A stretch of 64,000 nt of DNA from an uncultured Planococcus sp. (GCA_947502505.1 CANNAE010000004.1:186001-250000); one strand, 5' to 3'; counted from the first letter of the stretch, positions 47,676 to 57,846 are shown. Translations and numbers: made by a program. Notes: generated by a model not told the origin, from the letters alone.

Positions 47676-48977
47676 TTATTCTGCAGCTTTTGCGTCAGAG
47701 ATTTTAGCGTTCTCTACAAGGAACTCAACCGTGTTTTGCATACGGATGTCGTTCTCAAGCATTTCAGTGCCGCCTAGAGCTGTTTTGATTTGTTCAGCGT
47801 CCATGTTGAATTGGCCAGCCATTTTCTCAAGCTCTTTGTCGATGTCTTCAGAAGTGACTTCCATGTTTTCCGCTTTAGCGATTGCTTCAAGCGTCAATGA
47901 TACGCGTACGCGTGTTTCAGCGTCAGCTTTCATTTGCTCGCGAAGAGCGTCTTCGTCTTGGCCTGAGAACTGGAAGTACAATTCCTTGTTCATGCCTTGT
48001 TGGCTTAGGCGTTGTTCGAAGTCTTGCATCATGCGGTCGATTTCAGAGTCGATCATCGCTTGCGGGATTTCGACTGTGGAGTTTTCTGCCGCTTTTTGTA
48101 CAAGCTGGTCGCGCATTTGTGTTTCAGAAGCGTTTTCTTTCTCCGCTTTCAAGTTTTCTTTCATTTTCGTGCGAAGTGCATCAAGGCCTTCTACTTCTTC
48201 GTCAAGTTCTTTTGCGAACTCGTCGTTTAGTTCAGGCAATTCTTTTGCTTTCACTTCGTTTACCGTTACTTTGAACGTCGCTGATTTTCCAGCAAGTTCT
48301 TCAGCGTGGTATTCTTCAGGGAAAGTGACTTCTACGTCTTTTTGTTCGCCAGTTTTAGCGCCGACCAATTGCTCTTCGAAGCCTGGGATGAATGAGTTAG
48401 AACCGATTTCTAGGGAGTAGTCGTTGCCTGCTCCGCCTTCAAACGCTTCTCCGTCTACGAATCCTTCGAAATCGATAACAGCTGTGTCGCCGTTTTCAAC
48501 TTGCCCGTCTTCTTTGACAGTCAATTCAGCCATGCGTTCTTGGCTTTCTTTCAATTGCTGTTCGATTTCCTCATCCGTCACGTCTGTGTCTTCTTTGGAA
48601 ACTTCAAGTCCTTTGTATTCGCCGAGTTCCACTTCAGGTTTTACGATCACTTTAGCAGTGAAAACCAATGGCTCGTTCTTTTCCAATTTTTCGATGTCGA
48701 TTTCAGGGCGGTCAACCGGGTTGATGCCTGCTTCTTCGACTGCGTTCGCGTAAGCGTCTGGCAGGATGAAATCAAGTGCATCCTGGTAAAGAGATTCTAC
48801 ACCGAAACGTTTTTCGAACATTTGGCGAGGCATTTTCCCTTTGCGGAATCCTGGTACGTTAATTTCCTTAACGACTTTTTTGAACGCCTTATCAAGCGCG
48901 CCGTTTACTTCTTCAGCCGGTACTTCTACTGTAAGAACTCCGACATTACCTTCTTGCTTTTCCCATTTTGCTGACAT
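47676..48977 (-). CDS. tig: Trigger factor
   Basis: Trigger factor is a ribosome-bound chaperone and peptidyl-prolyl isomerase. The 433-residue protein has the ribosome-docking motif [11 protein letters not shown] near residue 40, an FKBP-type domain near residues 150-245 ([20 protein letters not shown]) and the long helical C-terminal arms. The ATG at 48977 that starts [11 protein letters not shown] has GGAGGGC upstream; the longer in-frame extension is unrelated to the family. Confidence 0.97.
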   Translation of the reverse strand: MSAKWEKQEGNVGVLTVEVPAEEVNGALDKAFKKVVKEINVPGFRKGKMPRQMFEKRFGVESLYQDALDFILPDAYANAVEEAGINPVDRPEIDIEKLEKNEPLVFTAKVIVKPEVELGEYKGLEVSKEDTDVTDEEIEQQLKESQERMAELTVKEDGQVENGDTAVIDFEGFVDGEAFEGGAGNDYSLEIGSNSFIPGFEEQLVGAKTGEQKDVEVTFPEEYHAEELAGKSATFKVTVNEVKAKELPELNDEFAKELDEEVEGLDALRTKMKENLKAEKENASETQMRDQLVQKAAENSTVEIPQAMIDSEIDRMMQDFEQRLSQQGMNKELYFQFSGQDEDALREQMKADAETRVRVSLTLEAIAKAENMEVTSEDIDKELEKMAGQFNMDAEQIKTALGGTEMLENDIRMQNTVEFLVENAKISDAKAAE

Positions 48978-49046
48978 GTATAAGCCCTCCAAACAATTTT
49001 TTACAAAGTCATGTACGATATTTGTACGATTTTTGACAACCTCCAC

Positions 49047-49074
49047 ATTATATCATACATGTGAGCAGGTTCAA
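49047..49074 (-). promoter_or_regulatory. Promoter of tig
   Basis: On the minus strand TTGAAC (49069-49074) and TATAAT (49047-49052) are 16 bases apart, close after the stop of the TPR gene (49081). Confidence 0.7.
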
Positions 49075-49080
49075 CTATTT

Positions 49081-50061
49081 CTACCCATTGCGCAATTCTA
49101 TGTATGCTTCGGCCTGCATCAGCCACTCCAGTAATTTCGGATCGGCTTTCGCTTCTGCTTCCCCGCTGAACAAACTATCGAGGTATGTATGATAAGCTTC
49201 GGCGATTTCCGCTTCCTCGAATTCTTCCCAGAAAAACGGATACAGGAGATAGATATGGCGATCGACCAATTCCATTGCCATCTGCAGTTTGGCCGGTTCC
49301 TTTTCCAGCGCTTCTTCCAGGCGCTTGCGAATCCCGAGGAGCCGTTCGTCTTTTAATGGCTCGGGCAGTTCTTCAATCGGGAGTTCCTTCGCATAATGAA
49401 ATTTGCTGACGCGTACGGTTCCGCTGATTTGCTGTTCCCGTAGCATGAGCAGCAAATAGGACTTCGCCACCCAATCCACTTCCGGATGGCCAATGAGCTC
49501 GATCAGCTGCTTTTTCATCGCGCCATAAGCTTCCTTCGGCAATTCCGTCACGCGCTGCTCTTGTTCAGCTGCGCTAAGCGGTAAAAATTGCTCCAAGCTG
49601 AACTGGCCCGTCTCTCTCTTAGCAGAAGCTGTGCTTTCGGCAATGCGTTCGTTCAAGTCGCGCAATTGGTGGAATTGCTCCAAGCGCTCTTTCGGCAGGA
49701 CATTTTCTTCGATGAGCACTTCGATCATCTTCTCGGCTTCTTCGAATTCCTTCACTTGCATTAAAATGCTTATGTATAACTCCATCGTCTCCAGATAATG
49801 AATGGGCCCGATGCGCAGCAATTCCTGCACCACTTCGAGCGCTTCCTCGAATTCACTCAACTCATACAAACTGTATGCGTATCCGCCGAGTGCCGCTGCA
49901 TGTTCCGGCTCATAGACGAGCACTTGGTATAATTTATCGCGCGCATCGGCATATTGTTCGTTCTTTAAACTGGTCATCCCTTCCGATAGCAGCCGTGAGA
50001 CCGTTGTCGGGAAAACGATGACATTGCCCTTGCGCTTCAAATCCCCAAATTTCTTCCGCAT
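49081..50061 (-). CDS. TPR-repeat protein (YsoA-like)
   Basis: The 326-residue cytoplasmic protein has tetratricopeptide-type helical pairs (residues about 25-125; for example YADARDKLYQVLVYEPEHAA and EFEEALEVVQELLRIGP) and a helical C-terminal part without a recognised domain. The place upstream of tig matches ysoA of B. subtilis, a TPR protein of unknown role. The ATG at 50061 has AGAGGTGG upstream. It probably acts as an adaptor; this is inference. Confidence 0.8.
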   Translation of the reverse strand: MRKKFGDLKRKGNVIVFPTTVSRLLSEGMTSLKNEQYADARDKLYQVLVYEPEHAAALGGYAYSLYELSEFEEALEVVQELLRIGPIHYLETMELYISILMQVKEFEEAEKMIEVLIEENVLPKERLEQFHQLRDLNERIAESTASAKRETGQFSLEQFLPLSAAEQEQRVTELPKEAYGAMKKQLIELIGHPEVDWVAKSYLLLMLREQQISGTVRVSKFHYAKELPIEELPEPLKDERLLGIRKRLEEALEKEPAKLQMAMELVDRHIYLLYPFFWEEFEEAEIAEAYHTYLDSLFSGEAEAKADPKLLEWLMQAEAYIELRNG

Positions 50062-50218
50062 CCTACCACCTCTTTGTCCATTCATCATACCATAGGGAAA
50101 TACGCTGTGAAAACGAAAGCCGGCGCTCTGCTGCGCCAGCCCCCGTGCAGGTCTTCCCTTTGTCCCTCAAAAGCTTTTCATTAGTGTATCACTCTGAGCC
50201 TGTACGTTCATCTGTTAA

Positions 50219-50254
50219 ATAAAAAAACTGCCCGTCTATATATCTGGGCAGTTT
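50219..50254 (-). terminator. Terminator after the DUF218 gene
   Basis: A 9-bp stem (50225-50233 with 50246-50254) is followed on the minus strand by a run of T. Confidence 0.85.
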
Positions 50255-50256
50255 TC

Positions 50257-50853
50257 CTAAATGACGGCGTGTATCGCCACATACGCCATATAACAAACAA
50301 CTTCACGGGCGAAGAACGGCGCAATGTTCGTAAACCCTTTGAACTCAGTCGACGGTGTCGGGGACGAATGGGCATCGATTCCGGCGTGTTCGGCCATCAG
50401 CAATGCCCGTTTCATATGCAAGGGGTCGCTGACGACGAGAAAGCTCGATAAGCCATTTTCCTCCGCTACTTCACCGGCAAAAAGAAAATTCTCTTCCGTG
50501 ATGAGCGATTGGGTTTCGATCAATATATCTTCTTCAGGGATATGATGGCGGATGGCGAAATCCCGGCTGACCTCTGACTCGGCAATAGCCGCTCCGTCCG
50601 TCGTGCCTCCTGTAAAAATGATTTTTTCTACATAGCCCGCTTCATATAAATCAATGGCGTGGCGTATGCGCTGCTCAAGCACTGGTGAAGGCTCATTGCC
50701 GATGACTTTTGTGCCGAGCACGATCGCCGCATCGGCTTTCAATAATTCCGATTCGCCAGCGAATGTCCAAATGCTCGTTGCCGTTGCTGCAATCAATATC
50801 GTTTGTATAAGTGATAGCACAAGCAAAATCCGCTTCCAATTGTTTCTGAACAC
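50257..50853 (-). CDS. YdcF/SanA-like DUF218 membrane protein
   Basis: The 198-residue protein has one N-terminal membrane helix (residues about 8-30) and a DUF218 domain with DAAIVLGTKVIGNEPSP, KIIFTGGTTDGAAIAESEV and FLVVSDPLHMKRALLM motifs. Relatives include SanA and YdcF, linked to envelope barrier function; the precise reaction is not known. The start appears to be GTG at 50853, with AGGTGG about ten bases upstream. It stands alone between a terminator and the tRNA gene. Confidence 0.85.
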   Translation of the reverse strand: MFRNNWKRILLVLSLIQTILIAATATSIWTFAGESELLKADAAIVLGTKVIGNEPSPVLEQRIRHAIDLYEAGYVEKIIFTGGTTDGAAIAESEVSRDFAIRHHIPEEDILIETQSLITEENFLFAGEVAEENGLSSFLVVSDPLHMKRALLMAEHAGIDAHSSPTPSTEFKGFTNIAPFFAREVVCYMAYVAIHAVI

Positions 50854-50973
50854 GTATGATTTCCACCTTTAGGTCTGTTTTTTCTCTATCTTTTTCCATT
50901 ATACGATATGGCACGCAAATAAACAGCGAAAAATCAAATGTCCATCATTTCTTCACAATCGGTTTACGGCAAT

Positions 50974-51011
50974 AAAAAAACCTTGCTTTCCAATAATGGA
51001 AAACAAGGTTT
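50974..51011 (-). terminator. Terminator after tRNA-Arg
   Basis: A 15-bp stem (50978-50992 with 50997-51011, one G-T pair) is followed on the minus strand by seven T residues, starting four bases after the tRNA. Confidence 0.9.
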
Positions 51012-51015
51012 AGGA

Positions 51016-51089
<74 letters not shown>

Positions 51090-51172
51090 ATGACTTCCTC
51101 ACGAAAGACAATTTTAATTATAGAAATCATCTGAGGAAAAGTCAATGCTATTTCAAAAAAATATCTATTTTC

Positions 51173-51769
51173 TTATTTCAGCCACTCTGGCATCGCTTCG
51201 CTGAGCTTGCGCAACGCTTGTCCGCGATGGGAGATGGAGGCTTTTTCTTCGGGTTCAAGCTCAGCCATGGCACGCTCCTGTGCTGGAACATAGAAAATCG
51301 GGTCGTAGCCAAAACCGTGTTCGCCTCTGCGCAAACGCAGGATCTCGCCTTCACACGCACCAGAGAAAGTTTGTGTTTGTTGTCCCGGCGCCGCAACTGC
51401 TAAGACGCAGCGGAAGCGCGCATTACGCTCTCCGTCGGGCACTCCGGACAATTTCTCCAGCACTTTATCGATATTGGCGTCATCGCTCTTGTCGCCTCCC
51501 GCATAGCGTGCGGAATAGACGCCCGGTTCCCCGTCCAATGCATCGATCTCGAGGCCGCTGTCGTCAGCAATGACCGGGATGCCGAGTTCTTTAGCGACGC
51601 CTTCCGCTTTCAGGATGGCGTTGGCTTCGAACGTCGTGCCGGTTTCTTCGATATCAAGGTCTTTTGCGACATCTCTCAAAGTCAATACTTCATAGCCAAG
51701 CGGAGACAGCAAAGTTTCGAAGTCTTTTGCTTTTCCCTTGTTTTGAGTGGCAATGATGATTTTCTTCAT
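51173..51769 (-). CDS. rdgB: dITP/XTP pyrophosphatase (RdgB/HAM1 family)
   Basis: This enzyme hydrolyses dITP, XTP and similar deaminated purine nucleotides to keep them out of DNA and RNA. The 198-residue protein opens [20 protein letters not shown] and has the conserved [20 protein letters not shown] and [14 protein letters not shown] motifs and the [10 protein letters not shown] end. Its ATG overlaps the rph stop (ATGA). The order murI-rph-rdgB follows B. subtilis apart from the missing gerM. Confidence 0.96.
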   Translation of the reverse strand: MKKIIIATQNKGKAKDFETLLSPLGYEVLTLRDVAKDLDIEETGTTFEANAILKAEGVAKELGIPVIADDSGLEIDALDGEPGVYSARYAGGDKSDDANIDKVLEKLSGVPDGERNARFRCVLAVAAPGQQTQTFSGACEGEILRLRRGEHGFGYDPIFYVPAQERAMAELEPEEKASISHRGQALRKLSEAMPEWLK

Positions 51770-52515
51770 AGCGTGGATTCCACCTTTTCGCCGATCCGCG
51801 AAGACAATTCGCCGATCGCCGCTTTCTGGATTTGAATCAATTGCTGGATGCCTGCTTCTCCAAGATCAAGCATTTCATTCAATTCCTTGCGGCTGAATGT
51901 CGCTTCTTCACCCGTTCCTTGCATCTCGACAAATTCACCGGATCCTGTCATGACCAAGTTCATATCGACGTCTGCCGTTGAATCCTCTTCATAATTCAAG
52001 TCAAGGATGGCTTGCTTGTCGCTGTTGATGCCAACGCTTGTCGCCGCCAAATAATCGGTAACCGGAAATACAGGCACGTCCAATTTGCCAAGCGCGATGG
52101 TCATGGCGATGAAAGCACCGGTAATGGAAGCTGTACGCGTCCCTCCGTCTGCCTGGATGACGTCGCAGTCGATCCATAGCGTGCGCTCGCCGATTTTCTC
52201 TAAATCCACGACAGCGCGCAAGGAACGGCCGATCAGGCGCTGGATTTCCATCGTGCGCCCGCCAAGCTTGCCGCGTGTCGCTTCGCGTTGGTTGCGGCTA
52301 TTTGTCGCGCGTGGCAGCATGGAATACTCTGCAGTGACCCAGCCTTTTCCTTGCCCTCTCAAAAAGCCTGGGACACGCGATTCAATAGTCGCCGTGCAAA
52401 TGACTTTTGTCTGGCCGACCGTGATCAAGACCGAGCCCTCGGGGTGGATCAAATAATCCGTTTCCACTTCCACTGGGCGCAGTTCATTTGCTTGTCTATT
52501 ATCAATTCTCATCAT
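51766..52515 (-). CDS. rph: Ribonuclease PH
   Basis: RNase PH trims the 3' ends of tRNA precursors by phosphorolysis. The 249-residue protein has the motifs [37 protein letters not shown], the phosphate-binding arginine region [15 protein letters not shown], and [19 protein letters not shown]. All typical parts are present. Two ATG codons sit in tandem behind GAGGAGG; either may be used. It overlaps rdgB by four bases. Confidence 0.97.
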   Translation of the reverse strand: MMRIDNRQANELRPVEVETDYLIHPEGSVLITVGQTKVICTATIESRVPGFLRGQGKGWVTAEYSMLPRATNSRNQREATRGKLGGRTMEIQRLIGRSLRAVVDLEKIGERTLWIDCDVIQADGGTRTASITGAFIAMTIALGKLDVPVFPVTDYLAATSVGINSDKQAILDLNYEEDSTADVDMNLVMTGSGEFVEMQGTGEEATFSRKELNEMLDLGEAGIQQLIQIQKAAIGELSSRIGEKVESTL

Positions 52516-52567
52516 AATTGAAGCCTCCTCATGTACTCAAAAAATCTTACCATAATTCTTCTTTGAC

Positions 52568-52600
52568 GACAAAAACCCGGAGGCTGTGCCGTCAGGGTTT
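52568..52600 (-). terminator. Weak terminator between murI and rph
   Basis: On the minus strand AAACCC and GGGTTT enclose a smaller GGC/GCC stem and are followed by TTTTTG. It overlaps the last codons of murI and may only partly stop transcription into rph. Confidence 0.45.
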
Positions 52601-53401
52601 CGGGAACTGGATCGAACGGATGCATGGATTTTCGATGGCAAGCCATTTTTTGATGATGGTGCGGAAAATCTCTGTCGAACCGGATGTATAAAACTGATGG
52701 ACAGGTGGTTTGCTGCGCTCTGCAAACTTGTCCTCGAAACTCAAATGGCGCGCTACGTCTTTCGCCGTTTCCTGTGCAGACGACAGAACCGTCACAGTTT
52801 TGCCGAGCTCCTGCTCAATAAAGCCCTGCAATAGCGGATAATGGGTGCAGCCAAGGATGGCGGTGTCAAAATCCTTCGATTTGATCGCCGATAAAGTCTC
52901 CGCGACCATGCGGCGGGCAAACTCCCCTTCATACTCATCACTTTCCACGAGCGGGACAAAACGCGGGCACGCCAATTGGATGACGTCAGATGCCGAAACG
53001 AGCGACTTGATGGCTTTTTCGTAAGCACCGCTCTTAACCGTTCCGGAAGTGCCGAGAACGGCGATCTTTTTGGTTGAAGACGATTTGATAGCCGCCCGCG
53101 CTCCAGGGAAAATGACGCCGATGACTGGAATCGGCAATTTTTTCTGCAAGGAATTGAGCGCTGCCGCCGTTGCCGTATTGCAGGCGATGACGAGCATTTT
53201 AATATTCATTTTCATAAGCGCTTCCGCCATTTGCCACGTATAGCGCCGAACTTCCGCAAGGGGGCGCGGGCCATAGGGGCAGCGGGCGTTGTCGCCGATA
53301 TAACAGATTTTTTCATTAGGCAAAAGTTTCATGATTTCTTTGGCGACGGTCAGCCCGCCGACGCCTGAATCAATGACTCCGATTGGCGCATTCAATGTCA
53401 T
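52592..53401 (-). CDS. murI: Glutamate racemase
   Basis: MurI makes D-glutamate for peptidoglycan. The 269-residue protein has GVIDSGVGGLTVAKEI at the start, YIGDNARCPYG, and the two catalytic cysteine motifs LVIACNTATAA (near residue 72) and ILGCTHYPLL (near 185). It follows the MarR gene by ten bases. In B. subtilis the homologue (racE) is followed by gerM, a germination gene, which is absent here. Confidence 0.96.
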   Translation of the reverse strand: MTLNAPIGVIDSGVGGLTVAKEIMKLLPNEKICYIGDNARCPYGPRPLAEVRRYTWQMAEALMKMNIKMLVIACNTATAAALNSLQKKLPIPVIGVIFPGARAAIKSSSTKKIAVLGTSGTVKSGAYEKAIKSLVSASDVIQLACPRFVPLVESDEYEGEFARRMVAETLSAIKSKDFDTAILGCTHYPLLQGFIEQELGKTVTVLSSAQETAKDVARHLSFEDKFAERSKPPVHQFYTSGSTEIFRTIIKKWLAIENPCIRSIQFPKP

Positions 53402-53411
53402 AGCCCCGCTC

Positions 53412-53864
53412 CTATTTCATGTTGATATGCATTTTCTCCAACAAGCTTGAAAATTGCTCGACTTCCTCTTCGTTGAAGTCTTCTAATACCGTTTCCAAAT
53501 AATCCTGGCGCTTCTTGATCACTTCTTCGATGATCCGCTCGCCTTCATTCAATAATTTGATGCGCACCACGCGGCGGTCTTGCTCTTCGCGTATACGGAC
53601 GACCAAGTCGTTTTTTTCCATCCGGTCGACCAAATCGGTCGTGGTGCTGAATGCCAAAAACATTTTGTTCGACAAATCGCCGATGGTCATATCGCCGTGT
53701 TCGAACAGCCATTGCAGCGCCACAAATTGCGGCGGCGTGATGGTGTACGAATTTAAGATTTCGCGGCCTTTTTGCTTGATGATTCCTGAGATATAACGCA
53801 ATTCCTTTTCCATAAACGCCACGCGCTCTAAATCGTGGCGACGGTTTAAGTTGTCTTCAGTCAT
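53412..53864 (-). CDS. MarR family transcriptional regulator
   Basis: The 150-residue protein has the MarR winged-helix fold: an N-terminal dimer helix, the DNA-binding region GDLSNKMFLAFSTTTDLVDR with the wing VRIREEQDRRVVRIKLLNEGE, and a C-terminal dimer helix. Position corresponds to ysmB of B. subtilis, whose targets I do not know. The spacing between AGGGAG and the ATG at 53864 is long (about 14 bases), so the start is less sure. It heads a unit with murI. Confidence 0.88.
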   Translation of the reverse strand: MTEDNLNRRHDLERVAFMEKELRYISGIIKQKGREILNSYTITPPQFVALQWLFEHGDMTIGDLSNKMFLAFSTTTDLVDRMEKNDLVVRIREEQDRRVVRIKLLNEGERIIEEVIKKRQDYLETVLEDFNEEEVEQFSSLLEKMHINMK

Positions 53865-53938
53865 GGACTTGGTTCACTCCCTAGCTACTGGTATTTATTC
53901 CATCGTGACGTTTTTACTGCCATAAGGCAAGGTTAGCT

Positions 53939-54406
53939 TTAATTGCCGGTAGAAGTCAGACTTCCGTTATTCAACATGATCTTGTCTTGATCACTCCACG
54001 GATGCCCTTTGCCGCTCGTTTTGGAAATTTGGACAATGGCGCCTCTTCCGGTAAAACAAGTTTCTTGCTTGTCGTTCACTGCCCAGTAATGAATATCGGC
54101 GGACGAGTTTCCGATCGATTCCACTTTCACGTACACTTTCAATTGTTCATCGAAATACACTTGGCGGACGAAATCGACTTGCATATCCGCCACGACCGGA
54201 ATCAAATCGCTGTCTTTTGAAAGCCAGCCCTGCATCAAGCCGATTTCTTTCATGAACTCGATCCGCGCATATTCAAAATAAGCAATCGGTACCGTGTTGT
54301 TGACATGCCCGAACATATCCGTTTCCGAAAAGCGCACATGCACCGGTGCGTAAAAACTAAAGCCTTGCTGCCATTTATTGAAATCCTCTATGTATGCCGC
54401 TCTCAT
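53939..54406 (-). CDS. Acyl-CoA thioesterase, 4HBT hot-dog family
   Basis: The 155-residue protein has a hot-dog fold with the 4-hydroxybenzoyl-CoA thioesterase motif FSETDMFGHVNNTVPIAYFE, in which the aspartate is catalytic, and the conserved VRQVYFDEQLKVYVKVESIG strand pattern. It would hydrolyse acyl-CoA esters; chain length cannot be told. It corresponds to ysmA near the sdh operon in B. subtilis. There gerE lies between ysmA and ysmB; here only about 75 bases separate the two genes. Confidence 0.85.
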   Translation of the reverse strand: MRAAYIEDFNKWQQGFSFYAPVHVRFSETDMFGHVNNTVPIAYFEYARIEFMKEIGLMQGWLSKDSDLIPVVADMQVDFVRQVYFDEQLKVYVKVESIGNSSADIHYWAVNDKQETCFTGRGAIVQISKTSGKGHPWSDQDKIMLNNGSLTSTGN

Positions 54407-54504
54407 TCCAGTTCCCCCTGTAAACCTTTCTCATTTTGTTAGTATAGCAAAAACTGGCGCAAAGGACATCTGTTTCAGCCAAGCTCAAGTATTTTCAGCT
54501 GAAA

Positions 54505-54532
54505 CAAAAAAACTCCGCCATAAAGGCGGAGT
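54505..54532 (-). terminator. Terminator after sdhB
   Basis: An 8-bp stem (54512-54519 with 54525-54532) with loop ATAAA is followed on the minus strand by seven T residues. Confidence 0.9.
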
Positions 54533-54537
54533 GTGAA

Positions 54538-55308
54538 TTAGTCGACCATATGATCGCTTCCGAAGAAGTTGCGGAACATTTGGATGCTCACGTCGCGGTT
54601 CAAAGCTGCGATTGATGTAGTCAAAGGAATGCCTTTCGGGCAAGATTCCACACAGTTTTGGGAGTTACCGCAATCTGCAAGGCCGCCTTCACCCATGATT
54701 GCGTTCAAACGCTCATCACGGTTCATGGAGCCTGTCGGGTGGGCATTCATCAAACGTACTTGAGAAAGCGGAGCCGCACCGATAAAGTCAGATTTTTCGT
54801 TGACGTTCGGGCAAGCTTCAAGGCATACACCGCACGTCATGCATTTAGATAATTCGTAAGCCCATTGGCGTTTGCGCTCAGGCATGCGTGGACCTTCGCC
54901 AAGATCATGCGTGCCATCAATCGGCACCCACGCTTTGACTTTTTTCAGCGAGTCGAACATGCGGCTGCGGTCTACGATCAAATCGCGGACGACCGGGAAT
55001 GTTCTCATCGGCTGGAGGCGGATCGGCTGCTCCAACTGGTCGACAAGAGCTGTACACGACTGGCGTGCTTTGCCATTGATGACCATGGAACATGCGCCAC
55101 AAACTTCCTCAAGGCAGTTCATGTCCCAGTTAACTGGAGTTGTTTTCTTTCCTTCTATGTTGACCGGGTTGCGCCGGATTTCCATCAACGCGGAAATGAC
55201 GTTCATGTTAGCGCGATATGGCAATTCGAACTTTTCCCAGTACGAACTTTCATCTGTAGAGTTCTGGCGTTCGATTTCGAAAATAACCGTTTTTGCTGCT
55301 TCACCCAT
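54538..55308 (-). CDS. sdhB: Succinate dehydrogenase iron-sulfur subunit
   Basis: SdhB carries electrons from FAD in SdhA to the haem and quinone in SdhC. The 256-residue protein has the 2Fe-2S cysteine set (CLEEVCGACSM then C at ARQSC, residues about 65-85), the 4Fe-4S motif CMTCGVCLEACP and the 3Fe-4S motif CGNSQNCVESCPKGIP. Length and spacing match the B. subtilis type. It follows sdhA by 25 bases and ends the operon. Confidence 0.97.
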   Translation of the reverse strand: MGEAAKTVIFEIERQNSTDESSYWEKFELPYRANMNVISALMEIRRNPVNIEGKKTTPVNWDMNCLEEVCGACSMVINGKARQSCTALVDQLEQPIRLQPMRTFPVVRDLIVDRSRMFDSLKKVKAWVPIDGTHDLGEGPRMPERKRQWAYELSKCMTCGVCLEACPNVNEKSDFIGAAPLSQVRLMNAHPTGSMNRDERLNAIMGEGGLADCGNSQNCVESCPKGIPLTTSIAALNRDVSIQMFRNFFGSDHMVD

Positions 55309-55333
55309 AGTGAATTAGCTCCCTTCTTTAATG

Positions 55334-57082
55334 CTATGCTTTCGCGGAATAGTCGCGTTTGCGTGGCGGGATCAAGCCAGTGTCGACTTCTTCATAATGG
55401 AAGATCGGCGCTTCATAACCATTGAATTTCGCCATAGTCGTCTTCAGGAATTCCTCATCATTACGTTCCGGGAATTCCGGTTTGTAATGAGCGCCGCGGC
55501 TTTCATTGCGCTTCAATGCCCCGATTGTGATAACACGTGCTAAATGTAGCATATTTTTCAGCTGGCGGGTAAACATTGCCCCTTGGTTGCTCCAAAGTTG
55601 CGTGTCCGTCATGCTGATGTGGTTAAAGCGTTCAAGCAGCTCCTGGATTTTGCGGTCTGTTTCTTCGAGGCGGTCATTATAACGCACGACCGTCACGTTG
55701 TCCGTCATCCATTCGCCAAGTTCCTTGTGCAGGACGTAAGCATTTTCTGTTCCGTCAAGAGCAAGGATTTCATCCCATTTACGCTGTTCTTCAGCTTCAT
55801 GCTTCTCGTAAATATCGTTTGGCAAGTCTTCAGCCAGGACTTCCAGGCCTTTGACGTAATCAAGGGCATTCGGTCCAGCGACCATGCCGCCATAGATGGC
55901 TGACAGGAGTGAGTTGGCCCCGAGGCGGTTCGCGCCGTGCTGGGAATAATCACATTCACCCGCTGCCAAAACGCCAGGGATGTTCGTCATCTGGTGATCG
56001 TCGACCCATAGCCCGCCCATGGAATAATGGACAGCCGGGAAGATCTTCATCGGAACTTTACGCGGGTCATCGCCTGTGAATTTCTCATAGATTTCGATGA
56101 TGCCGCCCAGTTTGATGTCGAGTTCTTTCGAATCTTTATGGGAAAGGTCCAAGTACACCATGTTCTCGCCGTTGATGCCGAGCTTTTGGTTAACGCATAC
56201 GTCAAAGATTTCACGTGTTGCGATATCACGGGGAACCAAGTTTCCGTAAGCTGGATATTTCTCTTCCAGGAAGTACCAAGGCTTGCCGTCTTTATACGTC
56301 CAGATCCGCCCGCCTTCACCGCGTGCAGATTCTGACATCAAGCGGAGCTTGTCGTCGCCAGGAATCGCTGTCGGGTGGATTTGGATGAATTCGCCGTTCG
56401 CATAATAAGCGCCTTGCTGATAAACGATCGATGCAGCAGAACCTGTGTTGATGACAGAGTTCGTGGATTTCCCGAAGATAATCCCAGGCCCGCCAGTCGC
56501 CATGATGACAGCGTCTGAACGGAACGATTTGATCTCCATTGTCGTCAAGTTCTGTGCAGTGATTCCTTTTGATGCGCCTTCATCATCGATGACGAGGCCA
56601 AGGAATTCCCAGCCTTCATACTTCGTGATGAGCCCTGCTACTTCATAGCGGCGGACTTGCTCATCTAGTGCGTAAAGCAATTGTTGGCCAGTCGTTGCGC
56701 CGGCAAATGCTGTTCTGTGGTGCATCGTGCCGCCGAAACGGCGGAAGTCAAGAAGCCCTTCAGGCGTACGGTTGAACATGACGCCCATGCGGTCAAGCAG
56801 GCGGATGATGCCAGGTGCTGCATCGGCCATCGCTTTAACCGGTCTTTGGTTAGCTAGGAAGTCACCGCCGTAAACGGTGTCATCCAGGTGAATTGCCGGG
56901 GAATCCCCTTCACCTTTTGTATTCACCGCTCCGTTAATGCCGCCCTGTGCGCACACAGAGTGAGACCGTTTAACGGGAACGATGGAAAATAGATCGGCAG
57001 GTGCTCCTGCTTCGGCAACTTTAATCGCTGCCATTAGGCCAGCTAGGCCCCCACCGACGATAGAAATTTTGCCTTTCGCCAT
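55334..57082 (-). CDS. sdhA: Succinate dehydrogenase flavoprotein subunit
   Basis: SdhA oxidises succinate to fumarate at a covalently bound FAD. The 582-residue protein has the FAD loop SIVGGGLAGLMAAIKVAEAG, the flavinylated histidine in RSHSVCAQGGINGA, the substrate region HPTAIPGD and the GECDYSQHGANRLGANSL motif. I chose the ATG at 57082 (MAKGKISIVGGG) with GAGGAG about 12 bases upstream over a GTG that is too near the ribosome site. Confidence 0.97.
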   Translation of the reverse strand: MAKGKISIVGGGLAGLMAAIKVAEAGAPADLFSIVPVKRSHSVCAQGGINGAVNTKGEGDSPAIHLDDTVYGGDFLANQRPVKAMADAAPGIIRLLDRMGVMFNRTPEGLLDFRRFGGTMHHRTAFAGATTGQQLLYALDEQVRRYEVAGLITKYEGWEFLGLVIDDEGASKGITAQNLTTMEIKSFRSDAVIMATGGPGIIFGKSTNSVINTGSAASIVYQQGAYYANGEFIQIHPTAIPGDDKLRLMSESARGEGGRIWTYKDGKPWYFLEEKYPAYGNLVPRDIATREIFDVCVNQKLGINGENMVYLDLSHKDSKELDIKLGGIIEIYEKFTGDDPRKVPMKIFPAVHYSMGGLWVDDHQMTNIPGVLAAGECDYSQHGANRLGANSLLSAIYGGMVAGPNALDYVKGLEVLAEDLPNDIYEKHEAEEQRKWDEILALDGTENAYVLHKELGEWMTDNVTVVRYNDRLEETDRKIQELLERFNHISMTDTQLWSNQGAMFTRQLKNMLHLARVITIGALKRNESRGAHYKPEFPERNDEEFLKTTMAKFNGYEAPIFHYEEVDTGLIPPRKRDYSAKA

Positions 57083-57127
57083 TGTAGTGTTCACTCCTCT
57101 TTTAATTCACCAATGTTTGGGACATCC

Positions 57128-57739
57128 TTAAATGAATGCAAACAATGCTCTGATACCAATGATCGATAATACAATAAAGACTAGAAGTGTGAAGTAAGTT
57201 GAGTAGCGTTGTGCTTTTTCTGAGACCGTGATTCCCCACGTTACAAAGAAAGACCACAATCCGTTCGCAAAGTGGAACGTTGCGGACAAGACACCTACTA
57301 CGTAGAACGCGAACATCAACGGATTCGACAGGATGTTTTCCATCATGTTGAAATCTGCTTCTCCCGCTCCAATCGCCACTTGGAATCTTGTCTCGAAAAT
57401 GTGCCATGCGATAAAGACCACTAGGAAAACCCCGGTATAGCGCTGTGCAACAAATAGAATGTTACGCATGTAGCTGTAATGCCCCGGGTTGTTTTTCGCC
57501 GTGAACGCTATGTATAATCCGTAGAAAGCATGATACATGAGCGGCAAGTAGATGACAAAAATCTCCAGGAAAATGACGAACGGAAGATTTGCCATGAAGT
57601 GGGCAGCTTGGTTAAACGCTTCCACGCCTTGCGTAGCGAAATGGTTGACGATCAAATGCTGCGTCAAGAACAATCCGATTGGAATGACCCCGAGTAAAGA
57701 GTGCAGCCTGCGCATTAAAAATTCACGATTGTTATCCAA
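57128..57739 (-). CDS. sdhC: Succinate dehydrogenase cytochrome b558 subunit
   Basis: SdhC anchors the complex in the membrane, binds two haems b and reduces menaquinone. The 203-residue protein has five membrane helices and the haem-ligand histidines in LTQHLIVNHF, LMYHAFYGLYIAF, IAWHIFETR and SATFHFANGLWSF, as in B. subtilis. I chose TTG at 57739, which gives the family start DNNREFLMRRLHSLLG and has GAGGGGGG nine bases upstream. It heads the sdhCAB operon. YslB, found upstream in B. subtilis, is absent. Confidence 0.94.
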   Translation of the reverse strand: MDNNREFLMRRLHSLLGVIPIGLFLTQHLIVNHFATQGVEAFNQAAHFMANLPFVIFLEIFVIYLPLMYHAFYGLYIAFTAKNNPGHYSYMRNILFVAQRYTGVFLVVFIAWHIFETRFQVAIGAGEADFNMMENILSNPLMFAFYVVGVLSATFHFANGLWSFFVTWGITVSEKAQRYSTYFTLLVFIVLSIIGIRALFAFI

Positions 57740-57846
57740 AAATTTTACCCCCCTCAAAAACATTAGTTGGCAACGCAAACCTTTCCTATATCAGGAAAAT
57801 ATCTTCGCGTTACTGTAAGCATCATGTACAAGAATATGACATATTT

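Noticed and set aside
47608..48420. Plus-strand open frame of 270 codons
   Set aside because: It is antisense to tig, extremely rich in serine, and has no recognisable domain. It is a shadow frame.
50101..50140. GC-rich hairpin upstream of the TPR gene as an extra terminator
   Set aside because: The stem GGCGC/GCGCC has no proper T-run, and a clear terminator for the upstream gene already lies at 50219-50254.
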